Assembly (NCBI RefSeq): GCF_024713945.1
Contig: NC_134686.1
Location: forward strand, 2,938,001-3,002,000
Reading direction: 5' to 3'
Source: Dermatophagoides farinae
Taxonomy: Eukaryota > Arthropoda > Arachnida > Sarcoptiformes > Pyroglyphidae
Length of the DNA stretch: 64,000 nucleotides
Under the pieces are notes generated by a model. It was not told the origin of the DNA. It ran no database searches and saw nothing but the letters and a program-made list of their open reading frames with translations. Below, in pieces: positions 1 through 12,512 of the stretch; positions within the stretch are counted from its first letter, which is position 1, and each line of letters starts with the position of its first letter. A program made the translations under genes and the position numbers.

Positions 1-330
1 TTTTTTTATACTTAATTGCTAAAGCAATTCATTCATTTTTTTTTTATTCGTCGTTGTTCTGTTGCCATCCATGAGCATTTGATGTTTGGTTGTTATCGTT
101 GTAATAAACCACCTATAGGACAATACATATTATATTTCATTCACCAAATTTTCAGCAGCAGCAATAGTCCAGAAAAAAATGATACCATCAAAAAAAAAAA
201 TTGATATCCACTAAAATTTCATTCATCAGTTTAGATTTAGATGGAGTCAACTTACTTTTGATTTTAGTTTTCAGTTTTTTTTATTCGAATCCAATCAATG
301 AATGAACATGGGCGGAATTCGAATAGATAG

Positions 331-368
<38 letters not shown>

Positions 369-3300
369 GTAAAAGGAAAAGGAAAGGCATTCCAAGCAAT
401 GTAATCCTATTATTAATATATGTATGTGTATCGGTGATAGTAAGAATAATAATCTATAAAATATATTAAATTATACTCTGACTACAAAAGATTTCTTTTT
501 CATTTCATTTTTTTTTTTGTTCGCTAATTTTTTTTTCTTCATCTCCATCATCATCATTGCATCTTTGTTTGTTATTGTTATTTTTCATTTTTCTCTTTTG
601 CTCTTTGGTTTATACATATGTCTGTGTACGTTTACTATTACTACTACTACTATTATTATTATTAAATTTATTATCATCATCATCAGAAGAAGAAAAAAAA
701 TGGCATTTTCCATCTCTCGATTCTTGATTCTAGTGTTGTTCCTATTTCGTTGTTTTTTTCATCATCATCATCATCATTATTATTATTATTGCAATATTGT
801 ATGTTTGCCTGAAATACAATCGCTGCTGTCATTGATTATGATGATGATGATGATGTGATCATGCACATAGAAATAGAAATAGAGAGAGAGAGAGAAGAAT
901 GAATTTTCATTTTCATTTTCATAGGCTTAAACATCCAATAGGGTTATGTGTGTGTGTGTGTGTGTGTGTATGAAACAATTTTGGATAATTGTGTTTTTAT
1001 TGTTATTTTTATTTTTTTTTTACATAAAACAGAAAAACAGAAATTTTCAGCATAAAAAATATATATAGAAGGCAAGACAATCTATGGTATATAGCGATAA
1101 TTATGAAATCATTCATTCAATGTTATATCAGTTGGTGTGTGTGTGTGTTTTTTTTTTATTTGGCTGTTAAAGCATTTATATTTAAGCACTTTTTTTCAAA
1201 TCGACATGGCCTAGGCCATGTAATTACTGTTTATAATCATTATATATCAAAAACGTGTACTTTTTTTTCAATTCAATTCATTTCATTATATACAAACAGA
1301 ATGAGCGAGAGAGAGAGAATCTGATGTGTATATATTTTTTTTCAATAGTGCCCATTCTCATTATTCTGAAATTCATTTCTATTGCTGATATGTTTAATTA
1401 TTTGCTGATAGCGCACGAATAATCATCATCAAAAAAAAAACGAAAGAGAATCTAGTCTAGAATTAATATATGTATGAATTTGCCATTGAATAAAAATACT
1501 TTATTCAAACAGAGACATACATAACATGAACGAATTGGAATAGTCCAAATGTTTGCAAACAACAAGTTTTTTTTTTCATCACTAATAATAACATTATATT
1601 AAGGCAAATGGGCAATTGTAGCCGGGTTATTGTTGTTGTTCACTATATATAGTGTGTGTGTGTGTGTATGTGTGAATCGGTACCGTTAATAGAAATAAAA
1701 CACCTTACAATTAAGTGGATGTAATGTTGTTATATGCATTTTCATAAGAAAAAAATTCGAGACTAATGAAATTATATTTTTGTTTCACACATCATCAAAA
1801 TGATTATTATTTACGAATAAACTCTTGTGATGCATGTAATTCATACAATTCCCATGTTTCAGCTGTTGTTGAAAATATTTTGAAAAAGTTTTGGATCATT
1901 TTATGAAAAAAATTCATTCTGGTTAGCAGTGTTTTTGTAACTTATGACAAATATAACAAAAAAAAAATTTTCCCTAATTTTTTTTTGGATTGAAAAAAAT
2001 TTTATCTCTTGCCATTCTAGAATGATGATCCTTATTGCAATCATTAAATGCAATTTGTTCAATTACTGTGTACATGTTTTCATTTTAATGCAGATATCGG
2101 ATTGCATGCATTAATATACTAAATTAATTGTCAATTAAAATGGTATTTTATTAATCGTTGATTCAATAAAAAAAAATCAATAATAAACTACATGATGACG
2201 AGAGGAAATAGATTTGATATATAAAAAAAAATATAAATTGTAACGATGATAATGACAATGAACAACAAAATGGAGAATAAAAAGACAAAAAGTAAACTTT
2301 TTTTTTTATTCTGGCATTCTGCTTATCCTGATATGGAGACAGAAACAATTTTTTTTTGTTGTTGTTGTTGTTGGTGGTGGTATACAGAGAATTCTGGATC
2401 GTTGCCATCGTAATCGGATTTATCGACTCTAATATATAATGGGAATCAAGAAGAAGAAAAAAAAACTTTTTGATCGTGAGATTCTGGCCGTTTTTTTTAT
2501 GGTTGTGTGTGTGTGTGTGTGCAATGAGCATTTTTTTTTTTATTGGTTCCCATTCGAAACAAAACTTTCTTTTACAATGATGAAGAATTTAAATCATCAT
2601 CATCATTTTAATTAATTATTATCATTGGCCATCAAAATGAAATGAAAGTTATTATTAAATCGAATTGAATTTAGTTGAAATTGATGGCTGCAAAAAAAAA
2701 TAATATAAATTGATTGTTATGTATTAAAATGAGTAATAATTGTAACATAAAAAAAAATAACTAGTCCACAAGGGAATGTGATTGGAGAAGAATTTTTTTT
2801 TTTTTTATTACATCATTCATTTAGAAAGAATTCTTTCGCTTGATTGACTGAGTTAGTCGAAGAATGATGATGATGATGATGAGAATAGGTATTAAATTAT
2901 GGCCATATAGCGCAATGGCAATTTGCTCAATTTTTTTTTTATTATTATTATTCGTTGTTTGCAATAATAATGTGGCAAAGTTGAATGAGTTTGCAATGAA
3001 TGATTCTATCTTTCTGGCTCATTCATCTATTTTTATTATATTGGAAAATAGTGTGCCATGTATATATATAGTTATTATAGCGTGTGTGTATTGCGGTGGT
3101 TCATCATGAATCGAGCATCTGGATCTTAATTTAACATGAACATCACATATATATAGACTATTAATTTTATATAAATTTCCTCCTTTTTTTTATCTCTCTC
3201 GTATCTCATTTTTTTTTTCGTTTGATGTTTATTAATGTTTTTCGTTTTTTTTTGTTTTGTTTATTCAATAGGCAATTAAATATTCTTTCTTGTCAGAGGA

Positions 3301-6300
3301 AAAAAGTTCTTAAGGGAATATTTTTTATATTTATATTTGTGTGTGTATGTGTTGGTTATTGAAAAATTGTTTTTTTTTTTTTTTGAAAAATTCTTAGTAA
3401 AATTAAATATAATATAATAATGGGCCTCATCCATTCATTCATCTTTTTCGCTAAGTAATTGTTCAATCTCTTTTTTTTCCAAAATAATTATTATGATTGG
3501 CCTTAGAGAATATTCTTTCTCGAAAAAAAAACTGAAAAACACATTTGCCTATTAATGTTTATATAAGTCCTCTCTCTATCTGTATCTGTATTTGTATGTG
3601 TGTGTGTGTTTTTTTTTTTTGTATCGATCGATATGGCACTCCATTTGGATAAATTAAATCCATTTAGCTTGTGTGCATTCTCTGTTGATTCACATATTAA
3701 ATGCGATTCATGATGATGATGATGATAATGATGAACACATATATATATAAAAACCACTTATATAAGCATTATAAAAACGTTTAAACGATATTATCGTCAA
3801 ACACACACACACACACACACTAAACATTGCAGAATCAGTGAAAAAAAAGCCCAGAGCTGATGTTTAGAGAAAGAATCGATCAAACTTTAGACTAGCTATC
3901 CATTTGTTACGATTGAAACAAATATGCCATGTATGTGTGTATATTATATGTCTATATGGATATAGTAATATATACGTGTAAACACGCAAACGTCACCAGA
4001 GATAACCGATAGAAAAAAAAGCCGTTTACATCATATCAAAAAGAAATATATTTAAAGGCTGTTTGTCCTCGATTTATTCATTCATTCATTCAATCTATCT
4101 ATCTGAAGGCGAATACAATTTGTCTATCTAGTCATCATCATTGTATATATATCCTATCCTATTCTCTCTTCACACAAACAAATACAGTTTAAGTGTTATT
4201 AGAATTAGAATCTAATTTCAGTCCAAAATGTTAGAGGACCAAAGTTATTAACGATGATTGGATATACATTATTATTAAATGTCTATAGTTAATGTAACAC
4301 TCTATTTTTTTTTACTATCAAGCAAAATCAACGTTTTTTTTCCGTTCACTATTAGATCAAATATATTTGTCTAATGTTGTTGCATCTATGGACCAATATC
4401 ATGAATCCATATATACGGTACCAATATATTATATTATCATGAATGTTTGTATAGTCACAGTGATTCAATTGATTTAGTCTCACATTGAACAAATTATTAT
4501 TATTATTATTATTATATCATACAGTCAGTCAATGATGACTGTTGTTGGTTGATTTTTTTTTCTTTATATAAGTGTGTATGTTGTCTAATTTGACAGGCAA
4601 CGAAAAAAAAAAAATAGACTATGCATGCATCTACAAACATTGAATTGTAAATTGTGAATGGAATAAACACACTATAATACGTGTATATGTGTGTGTATAT
4701 GGCTTATCTAAGCAATTTTTTTTATACCAACCATAGTATGATGATGATGATGTGAATAAAAGTGAAATTGATATTGAATGAATATTCGGATGAATTATGT
4801 TTATGTGTGCAATAAGGGAAAAATTGAATGAAAAAAAAAAAGTTTCGAACAACATTGACGACGACGACGACAACATTTTCATGTTTAGCTTGCATTCTTG
4901 ATATATTAGTTTTATTATTATTATTATTATATCGTTATAGATTCTATATGGATTCGAAATATTTCCATTTGTGTGTGTGTGTGTGTGTGTGTGTGCAATA
5001 TGATATAATCGGTCGGCATCTTGAATTTATTCTTTCGATTATCATCATCATCATCATCATCATGTAACTACAGTGAAGATGACACACACGCACACACACA
5101 TGGAAAACTTTGCATTATAAAAAAATATTTCATAGGGAAATGAATTAATTTCAGAAGATTGTCGATCGATTTCCTAAATTGACTCAGTTTTTTTATTTTT
5201 TTATATATATATTCTTTTTCATTATTTATGGGCAAAATATTTTTGTGTGGATCAAATTGAATCAAATCAAATCAAAAGACTTGTAAGAATTGATTTTGAA
5301 TTGAATTTATATTATTTTTATTGCTCTTATATTGAACATTTCTTTTTTTTTCTTTTATCGTTTTTTTTCTTCTTTTTTTTTGGTTATCACATTTTACCAT
5401 TTACCAATTAGCCGCTTTAGATACAATAAGCTAAATAAAACAGTTTGGTACAGACATTTCTTTTTGTATATATAGACCATTTGATAAAATTTTTTCTCCG
5501 TTTTGTTATACCTCAATTTCATTCAGTTTGATTTTACAATTGAATGTGAACATTCACTCTTAGTCTTTGGTTTTTTTTTAAAAAGAAAATCAGGTTTATT
5601 TCTATTTACACACACTGCATTGACAGATGGAAATCCTATTGGCTGTTATTGTTTTTTTTCTGATATTGATGTGATGATGATAATGATTGCAGCAATTCTT
5701 TCACATTATTATGTCTATAGATCATCATATTTTTATTGTTTGTTTGTCTGGTTATTCTAACCAATCATCATTCAATCATTAATGTGTGTGTGTGTTTTTT
5801 TTTATTTATCTTATACGTGTTTCAACAATGAGATTGGATAAAAAATACAATTGCATATATATACTATTGCTATTACATGCAGTGAAATATAATAATTATT
5901 ACAGATTACAGATGATTATTATATGATGTTTTTTTTCGAGATTTTTTTTTGCATTATAATACCGTTTTCATTTATTATTTTTTTCGTTTCGTTTTGTTTT
6001 GCTTTTGTTTTGTTTTTTGCTTTTGTTTTTGTTAGAGATGATGATGATGATAAAAACGAGACATTTCTCATCATAATGAGATGAAACAGCTTTAGCAGTT
6101 TTTTTTTAATTATTATTATTATGATGATGATAATTATCATTCATTCATTCATTCATTCATATAGTAAATATTATGGAAAATATGGAATGTGTGTCGAGAA
6201 TTGAAAAATATGTCGTCGTCGCCTTTGTTTTATTATATGGTGGCAGATATCAAAAAAAAAACTTTTTTTTTTTGCTCCAAATTTATTTTTTCTTTCTGCT

Positions 6301-9300
6301 GCCATGTTGCCATGTTGTTGTTATTGTTGTTGTTGTTGTTGTTGTTGTTTATGATGGTGATGATAATTAATGAAGATTTAAAACAATTAATAATTTCAAA
6401 CACCATTTTTCTCTATTTTTTTCCATCATAATGAGAATAATAATGTTTAGGGTGTGAAAAGCAATGAAAAAAAAATATCCTAATGATGATGATTCGACAT
6501 TGAAATTCCTATTGGCAAACAACGACAACGAATTTTGTTTTGACAAAATTTTTGACATGCACACACACACATTTATAATGACGATGATCATATGACAATG
6601 ATAATCATCATCATTTATATATTCTATTTAAGCATGTATGTGTAGGTGGATGTTTTTTTTTCTGTGCATGCATATATCTTTCACTTTCACCCAAACAAAC
6701 AAACAAACAAGAAACACCTCAATTACGTCATTGTAATTATTAATGTTGTCAAGTTTATCCAATAATTTGTATTGTCAATCTAACAACATTGGATGAATGA
6801 TTGAATGAAAATGTTGTTGTTTACATCATATAAATGCTATATTTATTTATGTAAAATTTACAATCGACAATTTATTATCCTATTTATTGGATCATCAAAA
6901 TCAGACAAAAACAACAACAAACTATGTGATGATCCAATTCAATATTTTATAAATGATAAATTGCTCATAAAACACAACGATGACGACAATAATAATAATA
7001 ATAATTCCGGGTTGTTGGAATTTATGGACGAAAAAAAAATAAAATGTATTGTGCATATTGATGACAACAACAACAACAAAAAGGCCATTTCATATTGAAT
7101 GCATTTTTTTTATTGTTACGATTCCATTTCATTTCATTTCATTTTATATCGAGATTCGATTCGTTCATTCATTCATTCATTCGTGTATGGGCCCCATCAC
7201 ATCCCATCACATAAAATCATTGCTTGATTTTATCGACAAATATTTACCAGTTGAAGTTTTTTTTTTTGATAATATTTACAATTGGGAATTTGCAATTGAT
7301 TGCATTTTTTTTTTGCTGAACATTTCGAACATTACACACATCTCATTATTAATGTGCATGTGTGTGTATATGAATAAAAAAAAAAAGACAATCGAATGAA
7401 AACATCTACCAACTTACGCGATTGGATGTAAATTAGATTAAAATTCTGATTTTTTTTCTTTTTCGTTTGAAAATTAAAATTATTAAATTCTTTCCATTTT
7501 TTTTGTTTTGTTTTTGAAGGTGAACAAAATTTTTTTTTTTTTTGACTGAATGATTTCAAAATTGAAACAATTTCAAATGATTAGTATTCGAAAAGCAAAA
7601 CAAACAGACAGCAAAAAAAAATGATCAAAATCGTATTATTATTATTGTTGAGAATAATTTTTTTTTTTTTTGGAGAATGAACGGCAAAAAAAAATGGTAA
7701 CATGTTTTTTTCCATCTCATTCCATCTATATCTATATCCATGTTGCTGTTATATTGTTATTGTTATTATCATTATTGTTTGAAACATGACAACATAATGT
7801 TGATATATATTGAATTTGAACATTTGGCCTGGGCATACAAATAATGGTGTGGACGACGAAATGGTTTGAATGAATTTCACCCCTCCCCCCAATGTGAATG
7901 TAAAAACAAAACCGAACTGAATTTTTTGTTTTTGCATTCACAAAAAAACTTAACTATAGTGAAATTTTGGCCTTTTTTTTCTCATCACATCAGCTGGCGT
8001 TTTTTTTTATATATATATTGTTATCCGTTATGTGATGATGGTATAGTGGATATATATCACGAATATAATGTCAGTCTTTTATATGTGTGTGTGTGTGTGT
8101 GTGAGAATCAATACATGTGGTGTACGCGTGAATCTTTTTACGTAGTGAATTACGAATGACATACGGAATCTTTCCGAATTTTTTTTGCCCCTTACATCAA
8201 TGCAACGACTTATTCATCCATGAATTGATTGTTGCAATGATGATTTTTGAGAGCCATGAAAAAGAAAATAAAACAATTCAGAAATTGAATTTAACAACAA
8301 CAACAACAACAAAGATATTGGCTATAATCAATAATGAATTGATTTTTGGCTGGAATAAATTGTTTTGTATTTAACACCATCTCACCATTGTCATTGTTGT
8401 TGTTATTGATCATTATTTGATTGTTAATCAATGATCAATATGATGATCATCATCAATCCAATCATTCATGATAATGATTATTACATAGAAAAATGGCAAT
8501 TATATTTAATCATCATCATCATCATGTAATTAGTAGCTCAATAGTTTTTCTTCTTTTTTTTATATTTGATTGCACTTTCATTTGATTCTATTATATATTA
8601 TATCATATTCTCCAAATATTTGCTTGCTATGGTTGCTTATATATTTTTTTATTATTATTAAAAATATTAATAGACTGATAATTTGCTCTCGATGAATCTA
8701 GAATTCTACAATGCATTTATTGCTCTGAATGAAATCGTCAATCAAAAAAAAATGATGATGACGATTTTTTTTTTGTTTGTTTCCATTCCATTCCAAAATT
8801 GACGTTATCGTTTATTGGCCAAGTATTTGTAATTAATAATAAATAAATTATGCCGATTTTTGTCGATTGTCGATGATGATAAAATGTTTGAATGCAGAAA
8901 TAAAACAAAAAAACATTGTTCGTTGTATATTAATTATAAATGAAAATTGCAAACAAATGATGTGTCTGTATTATAAATATAAATTAAATTCAATTAAATG
9001 TAAATATAGAGTGTATTTCTGTGCATGTCTCTTTAGTAGCGACTGTCACTATGGAATGTTCATGTGATTGTTGTTGTAAATAATAATTGTTAATAAGATT
9101 CATGCAAAAATGAATGATTTTAGAATAACACGCACATCACAGCTGTATCCGTCGAACATGTATTATATAAACGATTTAAGTGTTTAGAATTGTGAATCAA
9201 AAAAAAAAACCGATCCAATCAATATAGTCACATTGGTGGTGGTGGTGGTGGTGGGTAACATTTTATTTAACTTTATTATGAACATGGTAAGAAAAATCTC

Positions 9301-10403
9301 CTCTCACTTGAAATCGTTTTGTTAAAACAGCGCCTAAATGAAATGAAAATTTTTTTTTCTTTTCCCATTCGGGTTCCAAGTATAGTTAATTCCTTTGGCA
9401 CTGGTGATGGTGGTGGTTTCCTATTCATTTTGTTGTTGTTGTTGTTGTTTCATTAATTGCTTTTATACTGTAACTATAATTTTTTTTTCTCTCTCTCTCT
9501 CCCCGAACTCTAACTGAAAAGCCCAAAATATATAAAAGCAATTAAGTTATATATATAGTGGAATTATATAAGAATTTTGTTAAATGATGCTGTATGAATC
9601 GTTTATACTAGCCTTGCAAATTTATGTGTTCACTTATCAAGCTGCCATTGTTTAATGGTGGTGGTGGTGGCTGGCTAGATGGCTGGATGGCTTAATTGAT
9701 TGATAGGCCCAATTGTTCCGATGGATTTAATTGCATTGAGATTAGATCGCTTTAAATGTGCAAACTCAAATCTATAAATTGTATCATACACACACACACG
9801 CACATTGTTATTGAGTTTTTCCTGCTATCTGGCCAAAAAAAAATAACAGTCTTGACAAATAAATAATCTTGACTGTTATGAATTATAATAACGCCCAAAG
9901 CTATTTGCAACTTTTAATATTATTATCGTCATTATTTACCAATGTTATCGATTATGATGATGATGTTACAGTAACAATTTTTTTTTTCATTATTTATAGT
10001 GGCTGCTAGTATGGCCAACTCAAAAATGCTTTCATTTAAACACATTGAATCATTAATTGACCGATTGACTTAAAGCCCTTAGACAAGTGATTGCATTTTC
10101 CAGTCACATATATTCTGTTGTAACGATATATTGATTAAAATAAAAAATCCATCATCAACAAAGAATAAAGAATAAAAGAAGAAAGAGAAGGAGAAAAAAA
10201 ATAGAAGCTAAATCAAAATTAAAAGAAATATATAATAATTTCATTTATTTATTTTCATTGTCATCATTTCATTTCACATTCCACTAGAATCATATCATAT
10301 CATTAGTTTTATTTACTTTTCATCTTGTTGTTGTCTTTTTCATCGTTTCTTTAATTTATTGCAAAATTCTCAAGAATATGGGTTCAAATCAAACAGAAAA
10401 TTG
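1..10403. other. Non-coding repeat-rich stretch (intergenic or intronic)
   Basis: I see no recognisable gene here. The open frames are mostly translations of ATG/ATC triplet runs, GT/CA runs and poly-T/poly-A tracts, giving poly-Met, Ile, His, Cys-Val and Phe peptides. No splice-flanked conserved exon, tRNA or rRNA was recognised on either strand. The stretch could be an intron or intergenic space of a gene lying outside the window. Confidence 0.6.
324..368. repeat. GATA microsatellite running into a GA microsatellite
   Basis: Tandem GATA units (about six) pass directly into about nine GA units. It is a compound simple repeat in the non-coding left flank, with no associated gene. Confidence 0.9.
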
Positions 10404-10734
10404 ATGGCCAAACATGTCATTGATTATTATGATCGTGATAATGATTGTAATGTCATTCATTCAATGAACCAAAACGATTTAATTTTGACTCATACAAATT
10501 TGATTCTTGTTCCAACCGCCTATTCCGAACATTGCTGTTATTCTGGTAATTAATGCATTCTGGCTACGAATTTGATTTTCTCTCTCTCTCTCCCTCTTTG
10601 ATCCGCCATTGTTATGAGCTTGAATAACATGAAACTTTGTTTCAGCTAATGTGTGTCAGCTGAATGTACTCTGCTGTTGTTTCAGAGACCAACCAGAACA
10701 CACAAAGTGGCAATTTTTTTTTTTTGACAAATAA
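10404..10734 (+). CDS. Possible two-exon small protein, unidentified
   Basis: A frame opens at ATG 10404 and runs through non-repetitive codons to a donor after 10545 (G|GTAATT). It can be joined in frame to an acceptor ending TTTGTTTCAG at 10645, reading on to a TAA at 10732-10734. The joined product would be about 76 residues with a Cys-rich stretch (CCYSANVC, then CCC) near the junction. An AATAAA overlaps the stop at 10730-10735. I recognise no family, see no signal peptide, and the frame may also be open upstream of the ATG. Sequence complexity and the matching splice phase are the only support, so chance is a real alternative. Confidence 0.22.
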
Positions 10735-11117
10735 ATAGATTCTTTGTGATACTATTTGGCTTGCACACAATTAATGTCAATCGCTATCAATTGATATATA
10801 TGAAGTGAAAACGAAAAGAAACATATTCAATTAGTTTTTGTCCGATTCTGCAAAATGAACATGAACGTAAATGGTTAGCTGTGTTGGCAACTGAGAAAGA
10901 AAGATCCAGAATATCAATATCGAGGAGTCAAATTACGACAATCAAATGGATGAATTAAGATTTAATTTATTTATTGTATTCTCTTTCATCGTTTCATTGC
11001 TACATCCATTATCAACGATTGGAAGGTAAATTGGATATGGGTTGAATGTTGTAACGTAACAAGGCACTGGTTTTGTATGTTTTGTTTGTTATCTAAAAAA
11101 AAAATTCATCCGCTGAT
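10735..11117. other. Short intergenic stretch containing the 3' end of the TAB-like gene
   Basis: No coding sequence is seen. It holds the likely 3' untranslated region and polyadenylation signals of the minus-strand gene that ends at 11118. Confidence 0.6.
10966..10975 (-). terminator. Candidate polyadenylation signals of the TAB-like gene
   Basis: On the minus strand, two overlapping AATAAA hexamers lie about 145 nt downstream of the stop codon at 11118. This is a normal position for 3' end formation of that gene. The motif is common in AT-rich DNA, so position is the main support. Confidence 0.45.
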
Positions 11118-12092
11118 TCAATGATTATGTCGTTTGTTCCATTTTTTACCGTGATGTCCATGTGTTGGCGGCGATGGCGATGTTGGTGAATGTTTGGAAT
11201 CGGCCAATGTATGTAATGAATCCAGATTATTCGTTATGATCGTATCTAATGGCGGTACTAATCGTGCAAATTCACAGACTTCACATTTGTTAAGACTTTC
11301 GCTATTTTCAAATGTACAACGGGCACATTTCCATTTACGTTGTTGACTATCATTGGTCATCATCATTGGATGACGATGATGATCATGACCTCCTGATTTG
11401 TATTGAGAAGACGATGGTGGTGGTGGTGGTGGTGGTGATCGAGATGGATGTTGTTGTCGATTTGGTCTTGGTGGTAATGGTGGTGATTTTTGATTATTAT
11501 TATTATTAGTAGTAGTATTAGTATTGGATGAAATCAATTTACATGGTTGTAAAGTGGCCGCAATCTGATTTGAATGTGGTAATCGTCTTGACAAAATATT
11601 GTTATCAATATCTAAACATGGTTCAACTTGATTTCGATTGATCATGAATGATGGACCAGCTATCATATCAGGAATGGCAATAAGTGGACGTGATGGAACC
11701 ATACGATTCATATAAGGATTATTGAATCTTGATGGTCCATATCCATATGGATTGTTTTGTGCATTTCGATTATTGTTGTTATTATTATTAAAAGTTAATA
11801 AATCACATTGATAGGAAAGTAGATGTACATCCAACATCAGTTTCAGATTCTCTTCAGTTAATGTAGATATCTGATTCACATATCTTTGTTCATAAACTTC
11901 TTTTTCCAATTCTTTGGTTCTATCACGTAAACGTTGTCGTATTTGTTCGACTTTATCCATTTCATCTTGAAGAATGTTGAATTTTTCAATTTGGTTATTT
12001 AATCCTTTTGTAGTCAAAAAAAAAAAAATATTGTTTGATTATTAATAATCACAATAGAAATCGTTGCTTCTAAAAATACCTTCAAATTCCAT
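11118..12092 (-). CDS. TAB2/TAB3-like coiled-coil and NZF zinc-finger protein
   Basis: Two exons: 12092-12080 (ATGGAATTTGAAG, then GTATTT) and 12004-11118, with a 75-nt intron between. They join in phase to a 299-residue protein. An in-frame TAA directly precedes the ATG. Residues about 6-75 form a charged coiled coil ending in ISTLTEENLKLMLDVHLLS, which resembles the helix before the zinc finger of TAB2 and TAB3. Asn/Gly-rich and Pro-rich segments follow (PPLPPRPN, a seven-proline run). An NPL4-type zinc finger lies at 229-252 with Cys 231, 234, 245 and 248 in the pattern W-K-C-x2-C-T-F-x-N-x6-C-x2-C. In TAB2/3 this finger binds K63-linked ubiquitin and brings TAK1 kinase to ubiquitinated partners; that role is inferred here. 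The N-terminal CUE domain of TAB2/3 is absent and the protein is under half the usual length. Another NZF protein cannot be excluded. Confidence 0.7.
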
Positions 12093-12512
12093 ATTTTAGT
12101 TTTCGTGTATTTTGATTAATAATTTCACCATAATAAAAAAAAAATTTCATTTGTTTTTCCATCACCAAAACAATGTTTGGAGTTACTAACTGCGTGCATT
12201 CATATGATGGTTGAATAACTTTCACCATATTAACTAGGATTTTATCGAAATAAAAAAAAATTAGCAAAGAATATAGTTTTTATTCAATACAATACACTTT
12301 TAGATAAGTAGAATAATAAAGGTAAAGAATGTTAAAAAAAATGGGCAAGAGTAAAATATGAAAACAATATATAATGGAAAAAAAACAAGAGAAAAATATT
12401 CTTCAAAGTTTGTTTGATGTGTGATTAATTCAAAGTAAAAAAAATCGATCCGAATGATTCATCGGAAAATTTTAAATGTATTTCGTCAGTTGATGATTAT
12501 TATCGAATGATT
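12093..12512. other. Intergenic spacer between Myb and the TAB-like gene
   Basis: About 420 nt separates two genes on the same strand. It should hold the 3' untranslated region of Myb and the promoter and leader of the TAB-like gene. An open frame of 61 codons on the minus strand overlaps the start of the TAB-like gene in another frame. I see no CUE-domain similarity in it and treat it as leader sequence. Confidence 0.5.
12279..12284 (-). terminator. Candidate polyadenylation signal of the Myb gene
   Basis: An AATAAA on the minus strand lies about 230 nt downstream of the Myb stop codon and upstream of the next gene's start. The assignment rests on position only. Confidence 0.35.

Noticed and set aside
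7480..7530. TTTTTGAAG|GTGAAC, considered as a recursive splice site in the left flank
   Set aside because: GAAG is a weak acceptor, GTGAAC is a weak donor, and no neighbouring exon supports an intron there.
12082..12267. 61-codon frame overlapping the start of the TAB-like gene, considered as an N-terminal CUE domain
   Set aside because: It is in a different frame, shows no CUE-like sequence, and the TAB-like start has its own in-frame upstream stop.
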